In this document: one piece after another, positions 22,306 to 33,678 of the stretch
Position numbering within the stretch: position 1 is the stretch's first letter
Layout of the letters: every line of letters begins with the position of its first letter
NCBI GenBank assembly: GCA_008729055.1
Contig: SDUX01000010.1
Span: forward strand, 992,001 to 1,056,000
Reading direction: 5' to 3'
From: Pyropia haitanensis
Taxonomy: Eukaryota; Rhodophyta; Bangiophyceae; Bangiales; Bangiaceae
DNA length: 64,000 nucleotides
The notes under the pieces: generated by a model
Database searches by the model: none
What the model was told of the DNA's origin: nothing
The model's input: the letters and a program-made list of their open reading frames with translations, nothing else
Made by a program: the position numbers and the translations under genes

Positions 22306-22918
22306 GCGTCGGCGGCAGCGGCAGTGGCGGCAACGGCGACGGCGGCGGCGGCGGCAGCGGCGGCGGCGGCGCTAGTGCCGCCGCCGCCGCCGCCGCCGCC
22401 GCCACCGCCGCCGCCACCGCCGCCGCCACCGCCGCCGCCACCGCCGCCGCCACCGCCGCCCACCTCCGCACGCGCAACGACGACAGCGGCGAGCGGCACA
22501 GCGTCCGCTACGCGCGCGCCGTCCGCAACCGGGTGGCGGCCAAGCGGAGCAACGAGCGCCGCAAGGCGGCGCTGCTGGCGAATAGCGCGGAGCTGGCGGC
22601 GCTCCGCGCGCGGCTGCCCGCGCTGCGCGCGCGGCAGGCGGTGCTGCTCGCCGAGCACGCGGCGCTGCGCGCGCGCCTGGGGGGGGGGCGCCGCCGGCGG
22701 CGTCGCCGCCACGGCTGCTGCCGCCGCCACGGCTGCCGCCGCCACGGCTGCTGCTGTGGCCGGCAGAGGGTGGGGGGGGGGGGCGGGGGGGGGGGGGCGC
22801 CGCCGCCGACGACGACGAGGGCCACCCGCCGCGGCCGGCGCCGTCTGGGGGGGGGGCGGCTGACGGGGCGGGCGGGGAGCCACCGGCCGCCGCGGGTGGG
22901 CGGGACGGGGAGGGGTGA
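19632..22918 (+). CDS. bZIP transcription factor with a long N-terminal region of unknown fold
   Basis: Near the C-terminus (about 22460-22680) is a clear basic-leucine-zipper: the basic region RYARAVRNRVAAKRSNERRK fits N-x7-R, and the zipper LLANSAELAALRARLPALRA continues RQAVLLAEHAALRARL. Such proteins bind DNA as dimers in the nucleus. The N-terminal half (about 19983-21110) is not low-complexity. It contains segments such as PKMALTWLLLPLSAVNGLSV and LFATSWRPDDGTLIVAWTAS, plus SFHERRYCGLCG and FGFHGFRGTYFGTVLLSRYA, which I do not recognise. An acidic patch (VDGDDDLTEEDDDLLRVDAL) lies near 21900, a possible activation segment. The frame must change several times between 21120 and 22900, each at a G or C run. 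The start is 19632 or the second in-frame ATG at 19983; the end (TGA at 22916) is approximate. Confidence 0.72.
19676..19842. repeat. CTG/CCG hexanucleotide-like microsatellite
   Basis: The tract is built of CTGCCG, CTGTCG and CTG units. If translated in the bZIP frame it gives a Leu-Pro/Leu-Ser run that looks non-natural, so it may be 5' untranslated, with translation starting at 19983. Confidence 0.85.
22393..22459. repeat. 12-bp tandem repeat (GCCGCCGCCACC)
   Basis: About five copies encode an Ala/Thr run immediately before the bZIP basic region. Confidence 0.85.
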
Positions 22919-23463
22919 GCGCGGGGCGGGGCGGGGCGCAGGGGGTGGGGGGGGGAGGGGGGGGAGGGCGCGGGCCGGGCAGCGCGTGGCGCCGCGGTGC
23001 CGAGTGACCAAACGCCACCTTGTGCGCTGGCATTGCCGTGGGTGGCGTCGCGAGGGCTGTTGCGAGGTGTGTGTACCAGACGACCACGTGGTGGGTGGCC
23101 GGTGCGTCGGCGCAGGCGCCAAGGGTGTTCCGACACACGGGACGCCCGTTTGGGGCCTGGCGTGGGGGACACTGGCACCTGGAGAGGAGCGTCGACGCAT
23201 GCGCGCCTCTGTTTTTTTTTTTCTTTATTACAGAGGTCAGAGGAGGAGGGGGAGGGAGGGGGATGGTGAGGCTCAGGCACACAGCCTGACGGCAGCTCGC
23301 GCAATAGAAAAAAAAAAAAAAAAGACACGTTGAGCACGGGGGAAAAGTAGACACACGGGGAAGCAGGCCAGACGACGAACGCGGCGGACGGACACCCCAG
23401 CCACACGGCCCACAGCGGCGGGGGTGACCACCAAAACAACAACACTGGGTGCCCCCCCCTCCC
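22919..23463. other. Convergent 3' region between the bZIP gene and VPS4
   Basis: The region carries a T11 run (23212-23222) and an A16 run (23308-23323), which may be transcript-end or polyadenylation-associated sequence. No gene is seen. Confidence 0.45.
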
Positions 23464-25127
23464 CTAGTTGCCCTCCTGCCCAAAGTCCCGCGTAAAGTCG
23501 ACGTGCTTCTGGATGTCGTCCGTGCCGACCGATGGCTTGGACGACGACAGCGCCTTGTCAAAGTCAAAGCGCGACACGGGCGGCACGTACACCTGGTCTG
23601 GCGGCAGCGCCATGAGCGTCATCGGCTCGGCGGCCGGGTCGCCCGGCGAGCAGGGCGACCACTTGGTGACCGCCGCGCCGGTCTTGTCGTCCGCCACCGA
23701 GACGCGCTTAAAGTACTGCGCGTTCTGCAGCGTCCGGATCGGCTGCATGATCGCGTCCCGCACCAGCACGTTGATGTCCGACCCCGAGTAGCCGTCCGAC
23801 TTGTGGCCCAGGTGCACGTAGTCGGCGTGCCGGAGCGTGTGCGGCGTCGCGCCGAGGTGGATCTCAAACATCCGTGACCGTGCGCGCACGTCGGGCAGCG
23901 GGATGTAGATGCGGCGCTCAAAGCGGCGGCGGATGGCCGAGTCGAGGCCCCACGGGATGTTGGTGGCGCCCAGTACCAGCACCCCGTCGCTGTTGTTGCC
24001 CACCCCCTGCATTTGCACGAGGAACTCGGTCTTGATGCGTCGTGCCGACTCGGACTCCGAGTCGGACCGGGACGACGCGAGCGAGTCAATCTCGTCGATA
24101 AAGACAATCGCGCGGCCCGCCTCGCGGGCCATGCGGAACAGCTCCCGCACCAGCTTCTCCGACTCGCCCTGCCACTTGGACACCAGGTCCGACGACGAGA
24201 CGGAGAAGAACTTGGCGTCGGCCTCGGTGGCCACCGCCTTGGCAAGGTAGCTCTTGCCCGTACCGGGCGGGCCGTACATCAGGATGCCCCGCCACGGCTT
24301 GCGGTTGCCCGTGAAGAGGCCGGGGAAGCGCATGGGCAGGATGACCGCCTCCTTGAGCGCCTCCTTGGCGCCCTCCAGACCGGCGACGTCGTCCCACTTG
24401 ACGTTGGGCTTCTCCGACACAATGGCCGACTGCAGGGCCGCCCGCATCTTCTTCTCCTCCTCATTGTCCGCATCCCCTCCGCCGTCGCCGTCGCCTTTGG
24501 GGTTCTTCTTCTTGGTGCCCCCCTTGGCCTTCCGCTTGGCGGTGGCCGACGCACCACCACCGCCGCCGCCGCCGCCACCGCCATTCGCGTCGGCCTCATA
24601 GTCGTCGAGCCAGCCCTTCATGACCTCCGCGCGGCCCATGTACTCCTCCAGCTTGGACGTCAGGATGCTCTTGGTCTTGTCGTTCTTCTCATACTTGAGG
24701 GCGGTCATGAAGTGCTCGATGCACCGCATGTATCCTGCGAGGCGATGGCCAAATCAGGAAAAAGGAGACCAGCCAGACAACAGGCCACAACCCGACAACA
24801 CACCAGCAAAAGAACGTCAGTAACACGAACAACACTCATGAGACATCGCCAGGCCGCATCACATACGCTGCAACGGCCACACCCGAGGCGCCTCCTCATC
24901 CGCACCGACCACTGACCTCCGCGCAAACAGCTGCAAGAAGAAAACACCACGCCTGAGACACTGCCACCAACCCGGGTCGAGACTCAACGGCTACCCACCC
25001 ACAACCTACCTCGATACGCCTCATTGTACTGGTCCGGGTCGTTGGAAGAGCACGCCTCCCGGTCGGCCTTGATGGCCCGCTGTGCGTGCTGCATGCCATT
25101 CTCGATAAACGACGAGTTGTCCGCCAT
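23464..25127 (-). CDS. VPS4: VPS4 AAA ATPase (ESCRT-III disassembly)
   Basis: VPS4 is a hexameric AAA ATPase that extracts ESCRT-III subunits from endosomal and other membranes. Exon 1 (25127-25010) and exon 2 (24734-23464) join across a 275-nt intron (donor GTAGGT, acceptor CGCAG) to give 462 residues. The splice restores [20 protein letters not shown], matching the N-terminal MIT domain (about residues 1-80) that binds ESCRT-III tails. A Gly-rich and Lys-rich linker follows, then the AAA domain: Walker A GPPGTGKS (about 194-201), Walker B IVFIDEID (about 249-256), the VPS4 phrase [20 protein letters not shown], and [15 protein letters not shown]. The C-terminus [20 protein letters not shown] is the family C-terminal helix. 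All core catalytic motifs are present. Confidence 0.96.
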
Positions 25128-26583
25128 GGTGCCGCCGCACCGTGCGACAGGCGGTGTGACGACGCAGTGGCGACCGCACCACCCGGCCCGCCGCCCGCAA
25201 ACGTGAGGCGGCGCCGCACCCCGCGACGGCGCTTGTCGCCGCGGTGCGCGCCAACACCACCACCCGTGGCAGGGGGGCCCGGTTCAGCCCGTGCGGCTCC
25301 GCCGCGGGCAGCCGTCACCAAGGCGCCACACAGACCGACCAGGAAAAAAGAGCCCGTGGGCCTCGACCGGCGCACGACCCGGCCGGGTCTGCTCCGCTCC
25401 GCCCCCCACCCCCCTCCCCCCCCGCCGCCGGCCGCCGTGGCGCTCTGGACTCCCGGTCAAACAGGCCAAAAGCCCGGCCGACAAAGGCAGTCGACGCGCG
25501 TCGCCGTCACACTACACCGGCTCCCGCGCAGCACCAGAAGAACGCCTGCAGCGGCAGCGCTCCGCCCGCCTGCGGCGACACAAAACAACAGCGGCGGGGC
25601 CGGTCGGCAGGTACCGCGACGACGGCACAACAAGGGTAGGTGATAGGGGCGGCCGAGGGGGGGAGGGGGGGGTGGGGTGGAAAGGAGCGAGGAGGGAAGG
25701 AGAGGGGGGGCGGAAGCGGCAGCTGGCGACGGCTCAAGCGTGACGGGGACAACCGCCGCGCCCGTGAGGTGGCAATGCGGGCGTCCGCCGCGCTGCACGC
25801 TGGCCCCCGCGACGCAACGGGCGCACCTCGGTGGGGGTAGGCGGGGACTGCCTGCGTGAGTGGTGGGGGGGGGGGGGGGGGTCAGACGGACAGCTGCGCA
25901 GGTGCCACCCGCGGCCTTGTAGGCGAAGCCACGGTGGGCAGCGGCACGGCCAATTGTGGCGAAGTATTCGTCGTTTGTTGTCGGTGATGGGCACCGTCCT
26001 TGCTGTATTGTGAGGTCATCGTCACGGCGTCGCAACACACGACACTTGCGTTTCCGTGTCGACGAGGTATTTCAATCGAGCTGTCCGCTGATAATTGAAC
26101 TTGTCATGTAGTTTACATGTACATCAATCCGAGGTGTCGGCGAGGTTCGTGAAGATCCTGTCTTGTGGACTGCTGTTCTCCCAACTTGACCGGATCTGAA
26201 CACAGTCAAAACGAGCTCCGAGTCTGCATCCCATTGGTTGATGGGGTGTATCCGGTTGAATGGATGGCTGAGCTTGCTATTTCAGCCTTGATCTTCATCT
26301 GGACTTTCGCTACAGCAATAAAATTGGAACGATTGCCATGCATGTCAAGACTCCATGCACTGTCAGTGGTCACGACCAGGAGCGCTGCTGGCGTTCTTCG
26401 TTTCCGTAGGGTCGTCGGTCGGTGAGGATCGCGCCGATCCCTGTTCTGCTGCTCTTGCGCGTAGGCGCCCAGCGGGCGGCGCTAGGCTCGCCGCCACCTT
26501 GGCGCCTCCGCCTGCCCCCACCCCCCTCACGCCCTCCTACCCCGCGTCCCCCTGCATCCATCGCCTTTTTTTTCCTGGCGCCC
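25128..26583. other. Divergent intergenic region between VPS4 and the second methyltransferase-like gene
   Basis: The first 0.9 kb is GC-rich. From about 25930 to 26400 the composition is balanced and stop codons are frequent in all frames. No gene or known element is recognised. Confidence 0.4.
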
Positions 26584-26682
26584 ATGGACCCGACACGGCC
26601 GTCTGCGCCACGGCGGCCGCGGCCGATGGCGGTCACGCCCGCGGCGCTGCTGCTGACGGCGGCGGCAGCGGCGGCGGCGGCG

Positions 26683-26713
<31 letters not shown>

Positions 26714-28498
26714 TCACGGGCGTGGCGGGCTGGAAGCTGTCGACAATTGCGTCGCTGGGCGGTACGCCAGGAGATGCCGGCGGCGGAGGGGGGTCGCGCT
26801 GGCACCTCCGCTGGCCTCGGCTAGGGGGGGGCGCCGGCGCGGCGGCGGGGGGGGACGCCCGTGCCGGCATTGGCGCCAGCGGTGTGGGTGCGTCGGGTCC
26901 GGTCGCGGCTTCGGAGGCGGCGGCGGCGGCGGAGGCGGCGGCGGCGCGGCAGGCAGAAGACCCGTTGTGGCTGGTGGGGGGGGGCGCGGCCGCGACGCCG
27001 GCGCTCAACTACTCGCAGATTATGTACGCGTGGCGGCTGGGTGGGGGGCGTGGGGATGCCGGAAGGGGGGGGCGGAGGAGGTGCTGTCCCGGCCTGTGAC
27101 ACGCTGCTGCTCCCATCCCGGCACACCGCCTGACCTGCTTTTCCGCTATCTATCGCCGCCTTTGCAAGCCCTGCCTCTCTTTTGCTCACCTTGTTCTTGC
27201 CTTCACCCCCCTCCCCCCCACCTCCCCTCTCCAGGATGCACCGGTCCGAGGCAGACTTGATAGCCAGTTACCTCCAGCCGACGTCCACCTACCTAGAGTA
27301 CGGCAGTGGTGGCAGCACCACGGAGTTTGGACGGCTGGTCGCCTCCGTCTACTCTGTCGAACACGACTGTGAGTGGCACGACGTGGTGGCCGGCCGCGTG
27401 GCGGACGCTGGGCTGATGGACAAGGTCCGCTTCCGATGCGTGCCGCCGTCCATCACGGCAGACACGCACCACTCGCCCATCAGCGGGGCGGTCGCAGCCG
27501 CCGCCGCCGCCCCCCGGTCGCCCGCGTCCCGTCCATGGGGGATGGGCTCCCCCTTTGAGCACGGCAGCTATGCCCAGTTCCACTCGTACGTCAACGCCGT
27601 CGACGACCTGGCCGACGACGCCGCCAGCGGTGGGGTCCCCCGCTTTGACGCGGTCCTCATTGACGGGCGCGCGCGCGTCGCGACCGCCCTGCGGGTGCTG
27701 CCCTACCTCACCCCCTCGTCCGTCGTCTTTGTGCACGACTGGGGCACCCGCTCCCACCTGTACGCGCCCATCCTGCGCTACTACACCCCCGTCGCGCGCG
27801 TCGCCGCCGTCGCTGGGGGCGACCGCTCCGCCGGGCCCGTCGACGAGCCGCAGGGGCTCCTCGTCCTCCGCCGCTCGTCGCACGTGACGGACGCGGAGCT
27901 GCCCCTCCCCGAGGCCGCCCTTCACGCCCCCTACCACCGGGACGGAGTGGACTACCGGGACGGCGCGCTGCCGCCGGCGGTGACGCTCCCCGAGCGCGCC
28001 TGGGCCGCCGCCGTTGCCACCGCGTGCCCGGCGCACTGGCCGCTCGCGCGGAGCCCCGCGTCGCTGGTAGCGCTCGTGTGGTCAGACGTCCTGCGGCTGG
28101 GGGTGCTCGTGGTCGCCGCCGCGGCGGTGCGCTCGGCGGTGCGCCGCGGCACGACGGCTGCGGCGGCGCGGGGCGGCGGCACCACCCCCGTGGGGACGCC
28201 CCGCCGCGGGCGGCGCGTCGCCAATGGCGCCATCCGGTCCACCCAGTGGGTGGTGGGGGAGCGCCCTGTGGCGACGGGGGAGGCGGGGGAGCTCGCCCCT
28301 CCCCGGCTGCCGGGGCGCTCCCCGGCGCCGCCGCCGTCGCGGGAGGCGACGGCGACGTCTGTCCGCCGGGCGCCTCGTGCCATTGACGACTCGAGTCTGC
28401 CGCCAGACGATGGGGGAGCGGTGGCGCGTGCGGCGGCGCGGCGCAAGCAGCGGGGTGGGAGTCTGTCGTCGGTTGAACTGGAGGGGAAGCGCTTCTGA
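26584..28498 (+). CDS. Membrane-associated methyltransferase-like protein (YLEYGSGGST family)
   Basis: Two exons, 26584-27023 and 27235-28498, join across a 211-nt intron (GTACGC donor, CCAG acceptor) to give 567 residues with the junction LNYSQIMMHRSEADLIASYL. The N-terminus has a hydrophobic Ala/Leu stretch (about residues 15-33) compatible with a signal or membrane anchor. The central Rossmann-like domain carries TYLEYGSGGSTTEFGR (about 165-180), SVYSVEHDCEWHDVV, YAQFHSYVNAVDDL and FDAVLIDGRARVATALRVLP (about 284-303), then SSVVFVHDWGTRSHLY. These resemble class I SAM methyltransferase-like proteins of algae and plants with E-x-G-S-G-G-S-T and L-I-D-G-R-A-R. A second hydrophobic segment (LGVLVVAAAAVRSAV) precedes a basic, disordered tail. 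The substrate is unknown; it may modify polysaccharide or another secretory-pathway molecule (inference). Confidence 0.75.
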
Positions 28499-30365
28499 CG
28501 AGGTTAAGCGAGGGACTCTCTGGACGCGGTCGGACAGGGGCGCCACTGACAAGGTGAAAAAGGACAGCTTGCGCTGGGTCGTCCTTTTTCGTCAGGTCTG
28601 TCGTGCCTTCAGCCGGAAACTTTGGAGTGCGCTGTGGTGGACAGGAACGTCGTGGTGGCAACATCCCCACCGGGAAACATGCAGCGGGAGAAGGAACCCT
28701 ACACGCAATTTTGCGACGTGGGCGTGCCCGCTACACACCCCGCTTCATACCCCTCTCTTGTGCGCCCCTCTGTCGTGCTCCACTCTCTTCGACAGACTGA
28801 CTCGGTCAGGCTCACCAATGGTCACTGTCGCCGACCCACCGTTCTCCCCCGCGGTGGCCGCGTGCCCAGCGCGTCGACGGTGGGACCAGTGTCACGGAGG
28901 CCCCCACTCTGGCTTGGCCGTAGGGGCTGTCCTCGCCAACAGCTTAGTCTTCTTCTCTCGTTCAGTGCGTCCGTGTGGGAGGAGCAGAATCCCAGGGCAG
29001 GCCATTGTCAGGGGGCGGCAATGGGCGTCTGTGCACGGCGTACGGGTGCGCCCTCGCCAGTCTCGCCGCGCATCGGCGCCAGTGGAGGAGGGGCGGGTGG
29101 TGCCGACGTGCCGTGGCGCCTTGCCTGGCGGCCACGGAGGGCAGACGCCGCCAGCCCGCCGCGTCGTCCGCGCCCCGTCGTAGGGGCGACGCCGACGGTG
29201 TCGCGCTGTGTACTACGGTATGTACTTGTGTGCAGAACGACCAATCCCTCCATACGTACACCCGTTGAGGCTGTTCGCCAGCCACACACCTGCCGACACG
29301 TCGGAATTGCAGAGGGTGGCGGGGGCAACCCAGGAGCAGGTAAGTCTTACGTGTCCGACCGTTGTAGGGATGTTCTTTTCCAAGGGTACCCTACCCAACA
29401 GAAGTCGCGAGACACCCCCGTTCCCGAATCTGTTCCGAGCGCCCCGCGCCGCCACGCGTGAGCAGACGGCCGGGCCAATCCATTCCAGCGGCAGCCAATG
29501 ATCAGCGCCGCCGGGTCCCCGCGCGGGGGGGCGGCGGCGGCGGCGTGGCGCCGAGGCGGGGATGCCAGCGCCCGCTGCGGTGGCGGGGCTGCCGAGGATC
29601 CCCCGGCCGCGGAAGCGGCCCGCTGGCGCAAATCGCCCCCCCCCGCCCCGCACGCCACCGCCGACCACCTCCGCCCTCCCCCCCCCCCACCCCTGCTGGC
29701 GCTGCGCCTCGTGGGCCCGCCGTGGCCCGCGGGCGTAGTTGTGTTGCCGCCGCTCGACCCGCGCCCCCACCAGTCACCCGGTGCCGCCACCCACCGGCGT
29801 CGCCTACGTCTGCTTCCGCGGGTGGTGGTGGCGCGGGCGCGCCGCCGACGGCGGCTGCCGCCTCGTCCGCCACCGCCCCGGCCCCGCCGCCAAGAGTGCC
29901 GCCACCAGTGTCGCCAGTGCCGACGCTGCTGCAGTCGCCGTCGTCCCCGTCGTGCCCGCCGGCCCGCCCGCCGGCCCGCTCGCCCGCCCGCCCGCCCGCC
30001 CGCCCACCCGCTTTGGGGGTGGTGGGGGGGGGGGAGGGGGGTGCCGGGTTGCCGGCCGCGTCAAGTGCACCGTCCCCGCCGCAACCGCCACCGCCGTCGC
30101 CACCGCCGCCGCCGCCGCCAGGTGCACCGGCGTGCGCGCGGCCGCCGCCGCGCCGCCGCCGCCGCCGCCGTCGCGAGGGGTGCGCGTCCGCCGCCGCGCC
30201 GGCGGCTGGCCACGCCCGCCGCGCCGGCCTTGTGCCTGGCGCGTGCTCCCGCCGCCGCCACCCCCCTCATCTCCCTTCCTCCCTCCCCTCCCCTGCGCCT
30301 GAGCTCGCGCCCTCCTCTCTCACCCCCCTCTCCCACCCCTTACCCCCCCCCCCCCCGTCGCTGCG
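28499..30365. other. Intergenic region between the second methyltransferase-like gene and the PTC7-like gene
   Basis: The part from 28499 to about 29450 has balanced composition. It includes an ATG-initiated frame of 122 codons from 28818 that I cannot assign. From 29498 an ATG opens a Pro/Ala/Arg-rich frame running to the promoter of the next gene; all three frames are open there and none shows a domain. C-rich sequence (30300-30357) immediately precedes the next start. Confidence 0.35.
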
Positions 30366-31604
30366 ATGCTGCTGCGGCGGTCGGCGTCGGCGGTGGCCAA
30401 GGCGGCCACCGCCGCCGCCGCGGCGGCCGCCTCCGCCACCCGCCCCGCGCCGTTGGCGGTCGCGGTGGCCGGCGGCGTTGCGCCGCCGTCGCTGCGGCGG
30501 CTCGCCGCGTCGGCGGCGGCCGGGCGCCGGCGGGCGCCGCCCCCCCCCTCCCCCCCCCCACCCCCCCCCGCCCCTCCCTCCCACGGCGGCGGTGGCGGCG
30601 GCGGCGGCGGCGGCGGTTGTGGCGTTGGCGGCGGCGGTGGCGTCGGCGGCGGCGGCTTTGCGGTGGATGCGGCGGTCCCGTCGGTGCTGGGCCCGCCACC
30701 GGTTGCTCGCGGCTCGGCGGGCCGGGGCGGCGGCTCCCGCCGTACCGCGTCGGCGGCGGCGGTGCAGTCGCGGGTGGCGTGCCCGCCGCCGCCGCCGCCG
30801 ACGGCCGCCACCGACGGCGGCCTGCACCTCGAGTGTGCCGCCGCGTGTGCGCCGGCACCGCACAAGCGCACCGCCGGGGAGGACGCGTACTTTATTCAGG
30901 GCAACGCGGCGGGGGTGTTTGACGGGGTCGGCGGCTGGTCAGACCGCAACGTGGACGCGGCGGTCTACTCGCGGTACCTGGCCAAGTTTACCGCCCGCGG
31001 CGTGCGGCTTAGGGGGCCCGGGCAGGTGGCCGCCGCGTTTGCCGACGCGGCCGCCTCGACGCGGGTGGGCGGCAGCTCCACGGCGGTGCTGGCGGGCCTC
31101 GAGGGCGGTCGGCTGCGGGGGCTGAACCTGGGCGACTCGGGCCTGTGGCTGATCCGCGACGGCCGCGTTGTGTACAAGACGGACCGGCAGCAGCACGCGT
31201 TTAACTATCCATACCAGGTCAGCTGGGGCGACACGGAGGTGGTGCGGCAGGCCGCGCCGATTGACGTGCCGGTGCGCGCGGGGGACTGGGTGCTCCTCGC
31301 CAGTGACGGCCTGTTTGACAACGTGTGGGAGAAGGACCTGCTACGGGTGATGGACAATGTGGTGCACGGTAAGGGCATTGCGGGGGTGTACCGCCCGGCG
31401 ACGGGCAGCCGCGGCGGCGGGGACGCGTGGGGGCGCGCCACCGCCGTCCGGCCCGTGGACGTGGCGCAGGCGGTTCTGGAGCGTGCGCTCGAGGCGTCGG
31501 TGGCCACCCACTATGTGAGCCCGTTTGCTGTAGAGGCCAAGAAGTACCGCGACGATGCGCGGCTGGAGGGCAAGCCCGATGATGTCACCGTGATTGTACG
31601 TTGA
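30366..31604 (+). CDS. PTC7-like PP2C protein phosphatase, probably mitochondrial
   Basis: The single exon encodes 412 residues. PTC7/PPTC7 phosphatases are metal-dependent Ser/Thr phosphatases of mitochondria that regulate coenzyme Q synthesis and other enzymes. The N-terminus MLLRRSASAVAKAATAAAAA is rich in Ala, Arg and Ser without acids, as expected for a mitochondrial presequence. A Pro/Gly-rich insertion follows (about 55-100). The catalytic domain starts at KRTAGEDAYFI (about 167) and carries GVFDGVGGWSD, SSTAVLAGLEGGRLRGLNLG, DSGLWLIRDG, GDWVLLASDGLFDNVWEKDL (about 306-325) and a terminal GKPDDVTVIVR. The metal-binding Asp residues of GED, FDG, SDG and PDD are all present. A Gly-rich loop near residue 345 is slightly longer than usual. 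The start is the first ATG after a long C-rich leader. Confidence 0.94.
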   Translation: MLLRRSASAVAKAATAAAAAAASATRPAPLAVAVAGGVAPPSLRRLAASAAAGRRRAPPPPSPPPPPPAPPSHGGGGGGGGGGGCGVGGGGGVGGGGFAVDAAVPSVLGPPPVARGSAGRGGGSRRTASAAAVQSRVACPPPPPPTAATDGGLHLECAAACAPAPHKRTAGEDAYFIQGNAAGVFDGVGGWSDRNVDAAVYSRYLAKFTARGVRLRGPGQVAAAFADAAASTRVGGSSTAVLAGLEGGRLRGLNLGDSGLWLIRDGRVVYKTDRQQHAFNYPYQVSWGDTEVVRQAAPIDVPVRAGDWVLLASDGLFDNVWEKDLLRVMDNVVHGKGIAGVYRPATGSRGGGDAWGRATAVRPVDVAQAVLERALEASVATHYVSPFAVEAKKYRDDARLEGKPDDVTVIVR

Positions 31605-33678
31605 GTTTTTGGGGGGGGGAGGGTGGTTGCTGCATGGTTATTGGGAGGAGGGGGCGGGGGTTGCTGCTGCTGTACTTGCAAAGCCCCGCGCTTTTCTGAC
31701 CTAGGATGGGGGGGGGGGGAGGGTCGGCCGCGCTATACCTCAGCATCCCTTGTTTCCGGCACGCCGTGCTTGGCTGTGTGCTTTTCCACTAACGGCCCGA
31801 GCCTGACGTTTGACCTCGCTTGCTTGCTATTTTCCTTTGTGTCGTCGGTGTGGTTTCTTCTGCATGGCTATATCCCGCTGCTTCCGCGGTTAACAGTTTT
31901 GCCACGTTAAAGCGGACCAGCCCAAGGCGGACTGACGGTTTTTTCTTTTCATCCTCTTGGCGCATCGATTGCGGGAACGCGCGCTCGACCACCCCCTTGC
32001 CCCTGCCGTACGTGCACGTTGTGGGTGTCGCCCCCGTTCGTTGTCCGCTCGAGACTCGTGGCGTCCATTGCCTGCTTTGGTGACGGTCGTTTCGCGTGCT
32101 TTCTGATGCGCTGCTGCGCGGTTGGTCCGTCGAGCTAGACCCCCCCGCTCGAGCCGGGAGATCCCCCGGTCGGGGCTCTCTTGCCTTCCTCGTTGGTCGA
32201 GTGTTTGACGCTCCTTGCCCGCTGTCACCCCGGAGGAGCTCCCCCGACGGTGCTCCCAGACTTTTCGTGCGGGCAAGCGCGGCCAGGCTCTTCACCGCCC
32301 TTGCAGCCAGCGTGGGGTGGTCGTTGCGTGTGGGCTCGCGGGCGCGCGCGCCCCTACTTGAACCCCCCCCTCAGCTGCCGGCGAGGACACGAGTGCCCAC
32401 CATGATCCCAACCCACTTCGCCCCTCCCCTATACCCACCACTGTCCGCCCCACGCCCTCCGCCCACGCCCGAGGCATCCGCCTCCGTACCCCACCTCTCG
32501 CTTGATTCACTCTTCCAGCCCGCGCCACCCTCCCTGCGTCTCCTCCGTCTTGGACAACCGTGGCGTTCAACCAGGCGGTGCGAACCGCCCTGGCAACGCT
32601 GTTGCTGCTGCTGCTGGTGACCACCACCACGACGGCGCCCACGGCTGTGCTCGCTGAAGCGGTGCTCAACACCAACTCGTTGCTGACCACCTTCCACGCG
32701 GCCGCCGAATCGCCCGTTGGAGGCGGCGGCAGTGGACGATGTCGCGGCCGCTCTTGACGCGTGTGTTGCGCGGCAACGAGGACGACGACTTCGAGTGCAG
32801 TAGGTGTCGGTCAAGGCGTTCTATGACAAGCATGGCAAGTACGACAAGAAGATAAGCGTGAGGGTGGGCGTCGAGGAAACCTGCGGCAGCCTACAGACAG
32901 TGTGTTTCCGGTTCATCCCATCTGTGGGGCGATTGTCGTGGTCCCGGGGCCTACTGCATGGACGAGCAGGTGTGCATGTGTCGCGGACGGGGAGAGCCGG
33001 TGCAGCTGCTGGGTGGAGCCTGCGGGCGCGGCGTATGGGCAGGTGGGCGACCGCTGCTGGACAGGGCTGGCGTGCGTGGGCGGCACGTGTGCATGTCTCT
33101 CTGTCGGAAGGTCACCTCCCGTCCAGGCCGTCGGAACAACGGCGCGGCAATGTCGGCATCCAGGGGCGGCAGGTGGTGATGAGCAGCGCTGCGCCAGGCC
33201 AACGGGCAGTGGGGGGCGGCGGGGAGCTGCGGGGAGTGGAAGGGGGCGGCGGGAAGCGGCGGGGGGAGCGGCGGGGGGCGGCGGGGAGCAGCGGGTGGTC
33301 AAGGGGCGCCACCCGGGGCGCTGAGGGTTTGCGTGGCACAGCAGTGTGCGGCGGGGGATAGCAGGGTATTCGTTGACCGCTCACGCTGTACGAGGGCGCC
33401 ACGGTAGCAGCTGTTGTGCCAAGCAATGCGTCTTTTTTCGGTGCTGTGAGACAAGTTGCTTGCGTCGGCCAGATCAAGGCGCGGATGTTGTGTACGGTGC
33501 CTCACCTCCTGCAGTAGGCCTACCGCTGCGTCTCCGCCCTCGTAATGCCCTCCGTCTACTCACACGTGCGGCGATACGCTGTGCCTCCCCGCGACGATGC
33601 GCACTCTGCGGGGGTACTGCGCTAAGCAAGCTTCCGGGGCGACGCCAACTCGTACTCTCTCTTCTTGGTCCGCTGGCT
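31605..33678. other. Convergent intergenic region after the PTC7-like gene
   Basis: This 2.1 kb has balanced composition and frequent stops, except for the candidate gene remnant at 32560-33110. A G-rich purine patch lies at 33190-33300 (units of GGGGGGCGGCGGGGAGC). Nothing else is recognisable. Confidence 0.4.
32560..33110 (+). pseudogene. Possible broken gene for a small cysteine-rich secreted protein
   Basis: At 32560 a frame resembles a secretory signal peptide (ALATLLLLLLVTTTTTAPTA, then VLAEA as a possible cleavage site), but it begins with GTG where ATG would be expected and has no nearby in-frame ATG. About 350 bases on, two neighbouring frames carry cysteine-rich phrases of one style: GPGAYCMDEQVCMCRGRG in one, and DGESRCSCWV with VGDRCWTGLACVGGTCACLS in the next. 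A +1 shift near 32985 joins them. This fits an inactivated gene, or a gene with very small unrecognised introns. No family name is proposed. Confidence 0.35.

Noticed and set aside
24900..24960. A possible 14-nt extra exon in VPS4 (CTGTTTGCGCGGAG, flanked by GCAG and GTCAG)
   Set aside because: Including it breaks the frame, while joining exon 1 directly to 24734 gives the conserved MIT-domain spacing.
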